Shown here piece after piece: positions 35,092-46,805 of a DNA stretch of 64,000 nt. The DNA lies in assembly GCF_027595985.1 (NCBI RefSeq), contig NC_073303.1, positions 187,384,595 through 187,448,594 on the forward strand, in the 5' to 3' direction. The first letter of the stretch is position 1; each line of letters begins with the position of its first letter. This DNA comes from Sorex araneus (Eukaryota > Chordata > Mammalia > Eulipotyphla > Soricidae). Under the pieces are notes generated by a model. That model had not been told where the DNA came from. It did not search any database and saw only the letters and a program-made list of their open reading frames with translations. The position numbers were made by a program, and so were the translations under genes.

Positions 35092-35269
35092 TTTTTATTT
35101 TTTATGCTTTTTGGATCACACGTAGCTACACAGGGATTACTCCTGGCTCTGCACTCAGAATCACTCCTGGCAATGCTCAAGGGACTATATGGGATGCTGG
35201 GAATCGAACCCAGGTCAGCCACGTGCAAGGCAAACACCCTACCTGCTGTGCTATTGCTCCAGCCCCAGT
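35092..35269 (-). mobile_element. SINE family A with TSD
   Basis: T-rich start, 'tggatcacacgtagctac', 'gggaatcgaacccagg', 'tattgctccagcccc'. A 12-bp TSD (tacaaagctttc) at 35080-35091 and 35270-35281 shows it landed in the older L1-like tail. Confidence 0.93.
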
Positions 35270-35407
35270 TACAAAGCTTTCATGATTGAGTTGCAGTCAT
35301 ACAGTGCTTCAACACTCATCCTTCCACCAGTGCACATGTTCCAACACCAATAACTCTTGTATTCCTCCTGGCACTCACCACCACCCATAGCCTGCCTTAT
35401 GGCAGAT

Positions 35408-35409
<2 letters not shown>

Positions 35410-35449
<40 letters not shown>

Positions 35450-35511
35450 TATCTCTCTCTCTTTCTCTCTCTCCCTCCTTCCCTCCCTCCCTATCTCTCT
35501 CTCTCTCTCTT
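35410..35511 (+). repeat. CT-rich microsatellite
   Basis: Imperfect CT/CCTT repeat of about 100 bases within the L1-like 3' UTR. The ORF over it (35357-35548) is a repeat artefact. Confidence 0.95.
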
Positions 35512-35698
35512 TTCTTTTGGGCATTATGGTTCAGAATACATATACTGAGAGGCCATCATGTTTGGTCATAAATATCTAGGTATAGTAATAGACACCTATG
35601 AAAGCTTAAATTGTATACCACAGTTTGATGGAAACCTCTACTACCTAATATATAACTAAATGAGACATTCTAGCTCAAGACATGTGGATTAGAAAAAA

Positions 35699-35955
35699 AC
35701 GTAACACTGCACTGCACTGTCATCCCTTTGCTCATTGATTTGCTCGAGCGGGCACCCGTAATGTCCTCATAGTGAGACTTGTTGTTACTGCTTTTGGCAT
35801 ACCTAATATGCGACAGGTTGGTTGCCAGGCTCCGCCATGCGGGTGGGATACTCTCCATAACTTTCCAGGTTCTCCGAGAGGAGCGGAGGAATCAAAACCT
35901 GGTCAACTGCATGCAAGGCAAATGGACTACCTGCTGTGCTATATCGCTCTAGTCC
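35699..35955 (-). mobile_element. SINE family B
   Basis: Left edge 'acgtaacactgcactgcact', then 'tttgctcgagcgggcaccc', 'cataactttccaggttctcc', right edge 'tatcgctctagtcc'. A possible 8-bp TSD (agaaaaaa) is at 35691-35698 and 35956-35963. Confidence 0.85.
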
Positions 35956-35963
35956 AGAAAAAA

Positions 35964-36204
35964 TATAAAAATGAAATGTATTTTAATTATGTATGGATGA
36001 AATCTAAAACATTTTTTAAAACTAGCCACATTTTTTCAAATTATTCACTTTGTGAGATAGAAATGAAATATGAAAAAATATAATCTTCAATAAAGATAAA
36101 AACATATTTCATCTCCATATTCAATCTAAAGGGAAGTGAAAAAATAAATCGCTGGAAATTTTATTTGTTGTTTACTATGTGTGACAGCCTTATTGACCTG
36201 TTTT
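35964..36204. other. No gene seen
   Basis: AT-rich, no feature. Confidence 0.4.
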
Positions 36205-36373
36205 AAATATATGGGCCATATCTGGCTGTAATCAGGGCTTACCACTAACTCTGTGTTCGGGGATCACTCCTTAAGGTTCTAGGAGTGCCATATACTGTAC
36301 TGAGGATTGAAAGAGTGTTGGCTGCTCTAAATGCACCACCCTACCTATTGTACAACCTATCTCTCCAGTCCTA
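36205..36373 (-). mobile_element. Old SINE family A
   Basis: 'gggccatatctggctgtaat', 'gggatcactccttaaggt', 'tctctccagtcct'. Reverse and diverged. Confidence 0.65.
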
Positions 36374-36484
36374 AAATGAAAGGTATTTTAAAGAACAATT
36401 AAAAATGGTGCAATTTAGTAACAAATTTAGCAAGAAAACAAAAGATCTAAACAATGAAAGATATACACAATTGTTTATTTGATT

Positions 36485-36668
36485 TTTTTGTGGTGGTGGT
36501 AGTGGTGGTGGAGGAGGAGGGTTGAGTCACATCTTGTTATGATCTGGGGGTTATTCATGCTTCTGTGCTCCAAGGCCACTTCTGCGAGTACATAGGGACC
36601 ATGTGATATGGGGATCAAACTTGAACTGACTGCATGCAAGGTAAGCAAATTTATCCTTATACTACACT
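36485..36668 (-). mobile_element. Old SINE family A with GGT repeat tail
   Basis: A GGT/GGA repeat (36493-36521) in place of the tail, then 'gagtcacatcttgttatga', 'ggggttattcatgcttct', 'tgactgcatgcaaggtaag'. Confidence 0.6.
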
Positions 36669-36672
36669 CTCA

Positions 36673-36930
36673 GTAGCTTCCCAGGCTCTCCGAGAAGGAC
36701 GGAGGAATCGAATGTGGCTGAACCAGATTTGATTCCTCCATCCCTCTCGGAAAGCCCAGCAAGCTACCAACAGTATCCCGCCCACATGGCAGAGCCTGAC
36801 AAGCTACCTGTGGCGTATTCAATATGCCAAAAACAGTTACAGCAATTCTCACAATGGAGACGTTACTGGTGCCCGCTCGAGCAAATCGATGAACAACGGG
36901 GGACAGTGCTACAGTGCTGTTATCTCTCTG
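36673..36930 (+). mobile_element. SINE family B with inverted-repeat head
   Basis: The normal tRNA head is replaced by a reversed copy of the adjacent body. 36673-36714 is an imperfect inverted repeat of 36727-36768 ('cggaggaatcgaa' facing 'ttgattcctcc', 'gtagcttcccaggctctccg' facing 'cggaaagcccagcaagctac'). The rest is typical, and the RTE-like frame reads QWRRYWCPLEQIDEQR. It ends 'ggacagtgctacagtgctg'. Confidence 0.85.
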
Positions 36931-37096
36931 AAAAGAGTGCAATTACTCTTGTGGTTAATAAGAAAATAAATAAATCCACATAAGCAAATGAAACAGAAGT
37001 AAATCTACACACATTTATTTAATCTTGACATTTGACTCATGAACCCCGTTCCACTCTCTGTTGGTTACCTAAGAGAAATATGTATGTCTAAACAGA

Positions 37097-37275
37097 GGGG
37101 GCCTAAGAGACAATACAGCATGTAGGGCACTTGCCTTGCCTGCAGATAACTTTGAGTTTGATCCCTAGCATCCAATATGGTTTCCTGAACACCTCCAAGA
37201 GTGATTATTGTGTGAAGAGACAGAGTAACCCTGCGCATTGCAAGATGTGGCCCCCAAACAAAGAAAAATAAGTAA
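37097..37275 (+). mobile_element. SINE family A
   Basis: 'gggcctaagagacaatacag', 'ttgatccctagcatccaat', 'gcgcattgcaagatgtggc', A-rich tail. Moderate divergence. Confidence 0.75.
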
Positions 37276-37759
37276 ATAGGGACTTCTACATTATTAACGG
37301 AATTAATTTAAGTACAATCAAAAATACAATACTGAAGTATTTCTAAAACTAGACAGGAAGGTATCTTTTTTACCTCAGACAGAATAGAAGTTAACCACTA
37401 AAAATGACACAACACACACACAACACAAACACATGCTTGCATACACACTATTTAAATTTCAACAAAAACCATCACTTTGCCTACTATATTCTCTTGCTGT
37501 ATTAATTTTCTGCAATTTACTGCTGGTCACTCATGAGGCTAAAAACAGCAGAAATTAATCTTTGTTCTGGACAAAAATTGTCAATCAAGATAAGGTTATG
37601 CTTTGGAAAGCTGGAGGCAAGAATCCTTTTGTAGAACAGAAATAAATAAAGAATCCTTGTTGTAGATTCTGGTCCTTCTCTTCATCTTCATTACGTCCCA
37701 TACATAATATTTGCATCACACTAACCTTTATTTGCATCATGTTTACCTTCTTTTATTTT
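37276..37759. other. No gene seen
   Basis: AT-rich, with a short CA-rich stretch at about 37410-37450. Confidence 0.4.
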
Positions 37760-37930
37760 TCTGGGGTTACCTGGGGAGCCACACCCAATGATATTCAGGG
37801 TGATCCTGGCTCTGTATTAGCAATCACTTCTGGCAACATTCAAGGAACACATGTGGTGTTGGGTATCCAACCAGGGTCTGCCACATGCAAGACAAGTGAT
37901 TTACCCCCTGGACCATCTCTATTACCATCT
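37760..37930 (-). mobile_element. Old SINE family A
   Basis: 'gagccacacccaatgatatt', 'caatcacttctggcaacat', 'tgccacatgcaagacaagtg'. Confidence 0.65.
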
Positions 37931-38282
37931 TTTTTTATGCCCTTGATGTTTCTCTATGTCTCCTTTCCTGTAATTTGGACATCAAGTCTTGATTTTAGGA
38001 ACAATGTGTCTCCAGTATTCTGTACATCTAATTAGAAACGTAAAGTGGGTATTCCAAATAAGATCATATACTACTTTCCAAGTGGACATGGGTTTTGAAG
38101 CTATACTAATCCAATTTTTCTTCAGAGATCTTTCATTTCCTTCCTGTGATGAATCTGTTTTGGGTATATGTAAGCAAATTCTAGCAAGTTGATGTAAGGA
38201 TTTTTGCCTGAAAAATGATCTAAGAAAATAATGTATTCCTATACAATGACAAATAGTTTTATGTAGAGTAAAATATATGTAG
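37931..38282. other. No gene seen
   Basis: Plus- and minus-strand ORFs (37982-38296) overlap each other and have no recognisable domain. Confidence 0.4.
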
Positions 38283-38365
38283 AGGGACCAGAGCAATAGT
38301 ACAGCAGGTAGTATGCTTGCCTTGCACAGGGCCAGCTTGATTTAGACCTCTGGCACTACTAATGA
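38283..38365 (+). mobile_element. SINE family A, head only
   Basis: 'gggaccagagcaatagtac' and 'gcttgccttgcacagggcca', then it breaks off after about 80 bases. Confidence 0.65.
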
Positions 38366-38762
38366 TTCAATATACTTTATCAGAAAATATGTGCAAATAG
38401 GAATAAAATATGAAAAGTAAATATATACTAATGTTAAGAAAATTATTACAATACTGATCAGTATATAATATTGAATAAAATGAGAGAAATTTTAGCTTAT
38501 CAAAAGGCTTAAAGATATTAACTGATTACCTTGTATCTTCTAGATGAAAAGATATTGGAATAAGACATAGAAATCTTGGTTAGTAGTAAACTTTTAGTGA
38601 AAAAAATACATGAAAACAAAAATTCTAAGAGATGTGTTTTTGCCATTTTTTTCTATACATTTATTCACAAATTAATTGTTTTAAACATAGCATACAACAT
38701 ATGCTAAAGTCAGTTATCCTTATAATTGTTTTCAGTTACATAGTCTGGAAAAATATCAAATG

Positions 38763-39005
38763 CGCTGTAGCACTGTTGTCCCATTATTCATTGATTTGTT
38801 CAAGCGGGCACCAGTAACATCTGCATTGTGAGACTTGTTGGTACTGTTTTTGTCATATCGAATATGCTACGGATAGCTTGTCAGGCTCTGCTGTGCGGGT
38901 GGGATACTCTTGGTAGTTTGCCGTGATCTTTGAGAGGGCCGGAGGAATCGAACCCGAGTTGGTCACATGCAAGATAAGTGCCCTACCCACTGTGCTATCT
39001 ATGCA
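38763..39005 (-). mobile_element. SINE family B
   Basis: Left edge 'cgctgtagcactgttgtccc', 'tttgttcaagcgggcacca', 'ggaatcgaacccgagttgg'. The right edge is eroded ('gtgctatctatgca'). A possible 8-bp TSD with one mismatch (atcaaatg/atcaagtg) is at 38755-38762 and 39006-39013. Confidence 0.85.
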
Positions 39006-39013
39006 ATCAAGTG

Positions 39014-40084
39014 AAGTATGTATAATTTATAATATGTGTAAAAATGAAAAGTGCAAGGTAAATCTATATTTTACAAAAAAGTTAATAACTAATGGTTAAT
39101 TAATTTATATAATTCAACTGCATATAGACCTACTTACGTTCCAAAACAATAAAGAATAGAAAATTAACAAAAATGATATTACAATTGAGAAGACATTTTA
39201 AATGAATTTATATTAGTTTCTTATTTTTTTCAACTTTGAAGATATTTAAAATCGTTCTTTAGTATGTCTTTTAGTATGCTTACAAGTAGTAACAATGAAG
39301 TTTCATAGAATTAAATACTAGAATTTTGGCCCCCTCCTAAAAATCTAACCAACCATAACGTTCTCCAAATCATAAGAAAACTGTAAAGAAACAATCTGAC
39401 ATCTTAATTGATCACATCTAAGAGTATACAGTTTCCTACTTAAAGATGTAGGATAAGCATATCATAAACATTTGCTCATGATTTTGTCTTCCTATATCAT
39501 CAAAACAAATCTAGTTTATGAGCTTCTCTCATAATGGGAAACAGAAATTTTAAGGTTTGCTTTGTATGCCAGATATTGAGTTTCTTTTTAAAATAAATAT
39601 TTGGCTACATACTATGCTTCGTACTCACATCATTTACTTATTTAATTCTACAACCTTTTACTATACTTAATATTTTAACGTAAAGCCACAGTTTCTCGGA
39701 ATGTGGAATGAAACTCGTATTTGTAATTCATTTTCAGTTCCTTCCCCTCACCTGTGTCTTGCCAGCAGGCAATATGGAAGGAGTATAGGCCTCTCACAAT
39801 TGACTTTTTCACCATTTCCACCATCTCAACAGAAATAAATCATTCAGGTCTATGTAGATTCAACTGTGGTATTCTTAGATAGCATAATAACTTGATGATT
39901 CTTAGAGCTACGCTGTCAACTCAATGCCTTAATTTAAAATTCCGTTAAGAGAGATTTCGAGTGGGGGTTGTTTGCGGAAGTTAGCTCTGTGCAGACACCT
40001 GAACAGTCAACTTAAAAACTGGAGGTGGGGTTAAGTGGTGGAAATTTCAATTTCTGTGTAAATTTACCATTGAGATTTAGGGGG
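39014..40084. other. No gene seen
   Basis: AT-rich. No repeat family or ORF of interest recognised. Confidence 0.45.
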
Positions 40085-40240
40085 GCGTGAATCAGGCCAC
40101 GTTGGGTGATACTCATAGCTTACATCTGACTCTCAGGGATGTTTCCTTATGCTGCCCAAGGAACTCTATGGGGTGTCAAAGATAAAACCTGGATGGATCT
40201 CATAGACGGCAAGCACCTCATCCATGGTTCTACATCCTCA
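40085..40240 (-). mobile_element. Old SINE family A
   Basis: 'atcaggccacgttgggtgat', 'caaggaactctatggggtg', 'gacggcaagcacctcatcca'. Strongly diverged. Confidence 0.5.
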
Positions 40241-40767
40241 AGCCATAATTTTCCATTTAAATTGTACTAATCTGGTTATTATTTATGAGCCCCTTCACTT
40301 CACTTTGCTGTTGTTCTTGTTGCAGTGACTGTAGATCATTTAAACTTGGTGTAACTTACCAGAGATCACAATGTATCATCAGTACAGGCATCACAAGTGC
40401 CCTCTACCAGGATTGTGGCTTATGGGCCAGCCTTAGGGACAACACCTGAGACCTCTTGCTCATAAGGCAGCTGCTCTGTCATTAAACTAGTTTCAGTTCC
40501 TTCTTACTGCTAATAACCTCTCTTCATTTTTTCCCCCTATCTTGTGTCAAAGAAGCAATGCAGTTGCTAAAAACTGCTCAAGTTTCCATGTAGAAAACTA
40601 CCCCTCTCTTAGGGTCAGAAATAGAAGAGAAAATAAACAAAATATGGTTTCATATCCTATTGATGTCAGAGGCTGTTGTTTTGACTTGGGTAGAAGATTT
40701 CAAAAACCTTTCTGTATTCCCACTTAAAGGTCTGTGATGAAAACAAAGCCCTGTTGCCTATTTTATT
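40241..40767. other. No gene seen
   Basis: 40370-40500 may hold another very decayed reverse SINE ('accaggattgtggcttatgg'), not supported well enough to call. Confidence 0.35.
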
Positions 40768-40958
40768 TGTTATTATTATTATTATTATTTTTAAGTTGGG
40801 CCACACTTGTTGATGCTTAGTGGTTACTTCTGGTTCTCCACTTAGGAATCACTCCTAATAGTGGTCAGGGGACAATATTAGATGCTGGGAATCAAATCTG
40901 GGTCAGCCCTTTGGAAGAAATGCTCCTTAGATATGGTACTAACTCTCTGGCCTTTTAC
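40768..40958 (-). mobile_element. SINE family A with TTA repeat tail
   Basis: ATT microsatellite at the tail (40769-40790), then 'gttgggccacacttgttgat', 'aggaatcactcctaatagtg', 'gatgctgggaatcaaatct'. Confidence 0.75.
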
Positions 40959-41153
40959 TCTTTCATGTTAATAATAATAGAGTTACAAATTTCCAAAGAG
41001 TTTGAATGTCACAAAGTTTCTTATTTTTATCATACTGTATCAAATTTCTATAAAAACTTCCTTTTTAAATAATAGTTAACACTTTAGTCAAAAATAATTC
41101 TGGTTGGTAACAGAAAAGAGATTCAAAGGACTAGTGCTGTTCAACTTATTTTT

Positions 41154-41478
41154 TTTTTATTTATTTATTTTTTATTTTTTTTTTATTAATAGTTTATTTT
41201 TAATTAGTGAGTCAACGTGAGGGTACAGTTACAGATTTATACATTTTTGTGCTCATGTTTCTCCCTTACAAAGTTTGATAACCCATCCCTTCACCAGTGC
41301 CCATTCTCCACCACCAGTAAACCCAACATCCCACCCCCCCTTCCCAGTCCCGTCTCCCCCCACCCCACCCTGCCACTATGGCAGGGAATTCCCTTTTGTT
41401 CTCTCTCTCTGGTTAGGTGTTGTGGTTTGCAATAAAGGTGTTGAGTGGCCATTGCGTTCAGTCTCTAGTCTATATTTG
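41154..41478 (-). mobile_element. L1 3' UTR-only insertion, 16-bp TSD
   Basis: The complement of the L1 3' UTR (compare 32640-32935): 'ttacagatttatacattttt', 'cccatcccttcaccagtgc', 'gtgttgagtggccattgcg'. It has a poly(T) start and no coding part. A perfect 16-bp TSD (tgttcaacttattttt) is at 41138-41153 and 41479-41494. The ORFs at 41217-41496 are artefacts of this non-coding tail. Confidence 0.95.
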
Positions 41479-41494
41479 TGTTCAACTTATTTTT

Positions 41495-42568
41495 AACTTT
41501 GCAATCCTATGAAATATTCATTTTTGGAGCCTGAGTACTTACATCTAGGATCACATTTTTATTTTAATATATTAGCTAAATTCTTTTGACAAGACCAGAT
41601 GAATCAGGACCCCTGTCTCTATGCTAATCAGATTATAACACAGAATCACTTTGAAAGTCCAATGCATTATTTTCTAATCATCTTTGGAGACTTTCTCTAG
41701 GTTCTGTGGCAGAAGAGTAGAAAAGGAGGTTTTATAAAGCTTTGTAAAGCGTATCTAGTCAGTACATATCTTGACCTAAACAAGAAAAGGAACATACTGT
41801 CACTATCAATCCAGATGCAGGAATTGCATGAGATGAGAGGGAGGAAAGAAGAAAAAGGCGTAATTTCTCCAGCAAACAAGCGGGAAGAACATTTAGTCTC
41901 ATTAGGGACTGTAGCCAAGGACAACAGGATGTGTGTGTTTGCATTTGTATCAAATATATTATATATATGACAAACTGATGAATATAAAATATAGTAATCA
42001 TATGCTATAATATACACATTATAGAAAAACATATTTTAGATATAGAATTTATATATTTAGATGGTGAATTTTAAATCTTCCATTACAAATGATAAGCAAT
42101 TGAAAACAAGAGAATAGTAGGTACTTAGTTAGTATTGTTTTCCTTTATTTGTCTACATTTAGGTTTGAGAAAGTGGTATATAGGAATCACAGGAAGGAAG
42201 ACGAAATTATCCTTGGCAATTCTATAAAAATGTTAGCAAACTCAACAAGTGGATAATTTTCAGAAATAATTAGTAATATTTCTTTCACTATGGATGAAAT
42301 ATTATTGATGATAGTAGTAGCAAAGTAAAATATCAAAAAGAGCCTTGTCTTTGCTTCAAAATTACTGTGAGTTAAAATTAGGACTTTATGATTTCAGTTG
42401 TTTTTATTTCACCCAAGTTTGGACAAATTAAAAGCAACAAAATAATTTTCAAAAGATTAAACAGTGTATGCAATTTATATACAATATTCTTAATGTTTAT
42501 TAATACTTATGATTTTGCACACAGACCTAGAAGGCAAATGTTTATCACAGATATGCTGAACAATTATC
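41495..42568. other. No gene seen
   Basis: AT-rich. The minus-strand ORF 41697-42032 (111 codons) has no recognisable domain, and its translation is hydrophobic and AT-driven. Confidence 0.45.
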
Positions 42569-42582
42569 AAAAAACTGTAAAT

Positions 42583-42773
42583 CTTGGGCCAGAGTGCTAG
42601 TATAGGGGGTAGGACATTTGCCTTACAAGTGGCCAATCCAGGTATGACCCACAGCATCCCATGTGGTCCCCTGAGCACCACAAGGGGTAATTCATGAGTG
42701 CAGAGTTAGGAGAACCCCTGAATGTCGCTGGGTGTGACCCAAAAAGCAAAAACAATACAAATTTTAAAAAATT
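42583..42773 (+). mobile_element. SINE family A with TSD
   Basis: 'cttgggccagagtgctagta', 'gtggtcccctgagcaccac', 'gctgggtgtgacccaaaaag', A-rich tail. A 14-bp TSD (aaaaaactgtaaat) is at 42569-42582 and 42774-42787. Confidence 0.9.
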
Positions 42774-43049
42774 AAAAAACTGTAAATTTCACATGTGTAT
42801 TACTGCACACTATGAAGCATAATTGTTAACTAATCTCAATTTCTTAGCATATTAGTAACTTTTACTCATTTTTAGCTTTTGACATTACCTTTTTAACTAT
42901 TACACAGCTCTCAACAGGCTCATAGGACCTTGTACCTTTCCACAATGGTAGGTCTAAGTGTGTATTCCTTCACTCTTTAAGCTCTTGAACTGATAAAGTA
43001 TTGCTAAGCCCAAGTAACAGTGTCCACAATGACCTGCACTGTGAAGCTA

Positions 43050-43195
43050 AAGGCCATTAGGGCCACACCTAGTACTGATCAGTGCTTAAGAGGGCCATAC
43101 CTCATGGGACTCCATGGGTTCTATAGTGCTGGCCATTGAAACTCAGGGTTCAGACAAGCAAGGCATGTTATATGCCACTTTAAGCTATCTTCCTA
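43050..43195 (-). mobile_element. Old SINE family A
   Basis: 'agggccacacctagtactga', 'gggccatacctcatgggac', 'cagacaagcaaggcatgtt'. Confidence 0.55.
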
Positions 43196-43690
43196 GTTCT
43201 GAACATTTTGTTTAAAATTGGTGTAACATTGCTTTTACAAGAGTATAACAATTTATATATTTTATGGGGGTACAGTATTACCAAACCACACCCACCAAGA
43301 AGTTTCTATACCCTTCTATCACACTATATTAGACACTTTCAGTTCTCTCCCTGAATTTTACCTGTGTCATAACTCTTAAGATTTGTTCTAATGGAGCATT
43401 GTTTAGTCCTCTTGAGTTATTTCTTTATATACCACGTATAATTGAACTTCTGCAGTGTTTGCCTTTTATTTCTATATTATTTTTTACTGAGCATGATATC
43501 CTTTAGTTTCATCCATGTGGTATCAAAGAGCCTATCTTTTCTTCTGGCAAGGTAGTCTGTTGTATATGCATAACAAAAATTCTTTACCTATGAATGTGTC
43601 TTTGAGCAAATGGGCTTAACCCAGGTTTTAGTGATAGTGCTATGGAAAGTGTAGTTGGACATATGTTTTCCACTATTTTTTTTTTGCTCA
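43196..43690 (-). mobile_element. Old L1 ORF2 3' end / 3' UTR
   Basis: In reverse this reads as the end of an L1-type ORF2: 'tgagcatgatatcctttagt' with 'catccatgtggtatcaaaga' is the complement of the block around the ORF2 stop. The remainder is 3' UTR. Heavily mutated. Confidence 0.6.
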
Positions 43691-45195
43691 ATACCAAATC
43701 TTGTAATTTTCTGGAAATAGATGCATATAAATCAATAAATATATAGAATAAAGTATTCTATATTTAAAATATTTAAATTAATTAATTATTTAATGCAATG
43801 ATTAATTTAAATAATTAAATATTCTATTTAAGATGATTAAATATTTAATTATTTAAACTGAATATTTAAAATATTTAAAGACTAAAATAAAAAGTTGTAT
43901 GTTATACTGTGCATAGAAATTGCCTAAAAATTTAAGAACGAAATGCTAATACTAGATTTTCTCAAGAACTGAGTCTCAGTGGCAAAAGTAATGTAAAAAT
44001 ATATATATAGCCAATAGAAGACAGATAACAGTTTTACAAAAATATTCTCTGTTGTTTAGATTTTTCACAAAAAAATGGTACCGTAATGTTATCTGGGATG
44101 GTGGAACATATCATACCTCATTGGTTATCAACGAAGAACATCATGGGAGTGTTTTCACAATGGTGTAAAGATGATGGAGGCTATAATTGCTGGATCACTG
44201 AAGCAGGAATGTAGTCTCATTACAAAATTGAAGCTACTACTCTCAGACTACTGTTGAATTTATCTTCTTTCTTTTTTTTTTTTTTGCCATTGCAGTCATC
44301 TTGGTCTTCATACTGGCTGGCACTGCTTCTGTGCACCTGCTAAATCTTGATCTTTAGCTCAGTATATTTGTGAGAGAAATTATCTTTTTATATGCAGTCT
44401 TCTTGTTAAATGATGTTGTCTAAGTGCTACTCTGATCCTAAAATAAACTAAAAATGTTCCACCTCTCCACTCTAAAGAGTAGCAGAGACAAATTAATTTT
44501 CAAAATTATTCACCAGTGGCCTTAGAGTTTATTTTCAGACAATACTATGCACATAAGAATTACGCTTCAAGAAATATCTAATTTATTATGTTGGTGCTAA
44601 GCCAGGACATTAGGATGAGACTATAGACACTGCCCTGCAAGCAGAAAGCAGAACTGAGGCCCCACTTTGAGTGAAGTGGACAAGGTAAAACTTTTGAGTC
44701 TAGATTATCTGGAAAAGTACAGAATGCTCTCATACAACCACCTGGTCATACCTTATCTCGGCAGTTTCCCCCTCTCTTACACCTCCTTAATCTGCTTTGA
44801 ACTCCAACTATCAGTATGAGTCTTCTCTTTGTTTTTTGTGTTACCGACCACAAGAATATGGGGGATGTGATCTGTAGAGCCTACATGCCAAGTCCATAGC
44901 TTCCTGTGACGTTTCAGTTATTGCAACATAGCTTTGACAATATAACTATGACAAGACAATGAATACCCTGATGTTCCTTTGACAAATGCTTATCCTTTAA
45001 CTGTTTGTACTTTCGTTAGGGATTCTCTCTGTGATGAAGTTATTAAGAGGTAACTGGTAAAAATTAGAATGAAAGGAGGCCTCTGGCAGTTGCTCTTGGT
45101 CATGAGCCTTGACATTCCATGCTCTCCGCATTCTTCTTGCGTTTCTTGTCTCTGCGCCTCCAATGGACTGGTATACCACTTCATGCAACATTATT
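43691..45195. other. No gene seen; AT-rich inverted repeats
   Basis: 43735-43880 is built almost only of ATTTAAAT-like units with many small palindromes. 44100-44350 and 44560-44950 are less AT-rich but match nothing I recognise. The two overlapping minus-strand ORFs near 44990-45190 show no domain. Confidence 0.45.
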
Positions 45196-45458
45196 ATTCA
45201 ATGATAGCTGGAGAGATAGCACAGTGGTTGGGTGTTTGTCTTTCACGCGGCTGACCTGAGTTCGATTCCTCTGCCCCTCTCGGAGAGCCTGGCAAGCTAC
45301 CGAGAGTATCAAGCCTGCTCTGCAGAGCCTGGCAAGCTACCCGAGGCGTATTCGATATGCCAAAAACAGTAACAACAAGTCTCTCAATGAGAGACGTTAC
45401 TGGTACCTGCTCGAACAAATTGATGAGCAATGGGATCATCGTTGACAGTGACAGTGAT
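45196..45458 (+). mobile_element. SINE family B
   Basis: Head 'tagctggagagatagcacag', B-box-like 'gagttcgattcc', 'gagagcctggcaagctac' twice, 'ttcgatatgccaaaaacagt', ending 'gttgacagtgacagtgat'. No A-tail and no clear TSD. Confidence 0.9.
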
Positions 45459-46793
45459 ATTTTTAAAATTCCATACAAAATAAAATTATAAAATATGGAA
45501 TAAATGGTCATGATACACTTTTTTTCCTGCCTTAATTGTTATCAAGTCTACACCTCTTAAATATGCCCATTGGTTTGTCTTATTTAAGATCAATTTATTT
45601 TTAATCATCCATATATATAAAATAGGAACAGTTTTGCTGTATGATAATAATATTTTAAGACATAGTGGTGACATTGTTTGGTTTTAGTAAAGACTCATTT
45701 AACGGAATAGCAAAACCTAATTTATAAAGCTTTGATTAAATTAAAAGTTTGTCTTGCACAGTCTATCTCTATTCCTAGTGCTGCAATTCATACATGAATT
45801 GCAAGGTAACACAAATAATGTCTCTTAAAACTGATTAATTCTAACATATCTCTGTGTTCTTGATTAGCTGTAAGTGTTCATGTAGAATCTTATGATAAAT
45901 CAAATATATTATTTGTATCAATAGCTAATGGCATCGTTAAAATGTTGCAATTTTTTCTATTACACTGGTTCTATAATCACAATTGTCCTTGCAGTCTTAA
46001 AAAAGAATGGTAGAGATATTAACAATATAAATATAATGTGACAATAATAATATATCTTTCTTACTTCCACTGAATTTCTTTAGAATCCTAAAAAGTATAA
46101 AAAGAATGAAAGCTTTACACAGATTTATTATACTTTGAAGGCTCTGGGATAATATAGTTTATATAGGAGAAAAACAAAAATATACTCCATTATATCTACA
46201 AAAGAGTATGTGAAATGCATTTGCTTTTCAATCTGTCTGATTTTAAAGTCAAACATATTTATTTCAACACATGTATTGTACTAAAATGGAGAATGAAATA
46301 TGAACTACAGTAACCAGTTAGAAAGACTAACCAAATGAACCCCTATCAAAATCAGAGCAAGCAAGTAAACAAACCAACCCCAGATAATGAGCATTCCTGT
46401 TATTTTGGACAAAACAATGATATTGATGCTGCAGTTACTTCTTGCCACTAAAAATGGCCAAGAAGTTGTTGAGGATAATGTTGAGTTTTATTATCTGAAG
46501 CTTTTAAAGTTTGATGGAGCACAAAAGAATAGAGAGTTTTTCTGAATTTCTTAGAAGGGGAATAACTGTGTTTGAACCACAACATATCACACTAAATACA
46601 AATCTGCTTTTCAACACTTTAGATTCAGCCATAAATTGTAATTTCAAAAGCAAACAAGATTTTTGACTATCAAATAAAATAGCTCAATCTAGGAGCCCAA
46701 CATTCTTGTGAAATTTTCCTTTAGAAATTCTACCAGGTTCCAATGGTAAATATCAGAGAAAAGTCCTCAAATGAGTCTATTTGATTATCTTAA
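45459..46793. other. No gene seen
   Basis: 1.3 kb of AT-rich sequence without recognised repeats or ORFs. Confidence 0.45.
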
Positions 46794-46805
46794 GAAACTT
46801 AAAAA

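Larger units (their letters stand above)
35062..35590 (-). mobile_element. L1-like 3' UTR, older subfamily, split by a SINE
   Basis: Two pieces (35062-35091 and 35270-35590) of the same reverse-oriented 3' UTR as 8895-9215: 'ttgcagtcatacagtgcttc', 'cttatggcagatgctttc', 'tcttttgggcattatggt'. A CT microsatellite lies inside and the SINE at 35092-35269 splits it. Confidence 0.65.
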
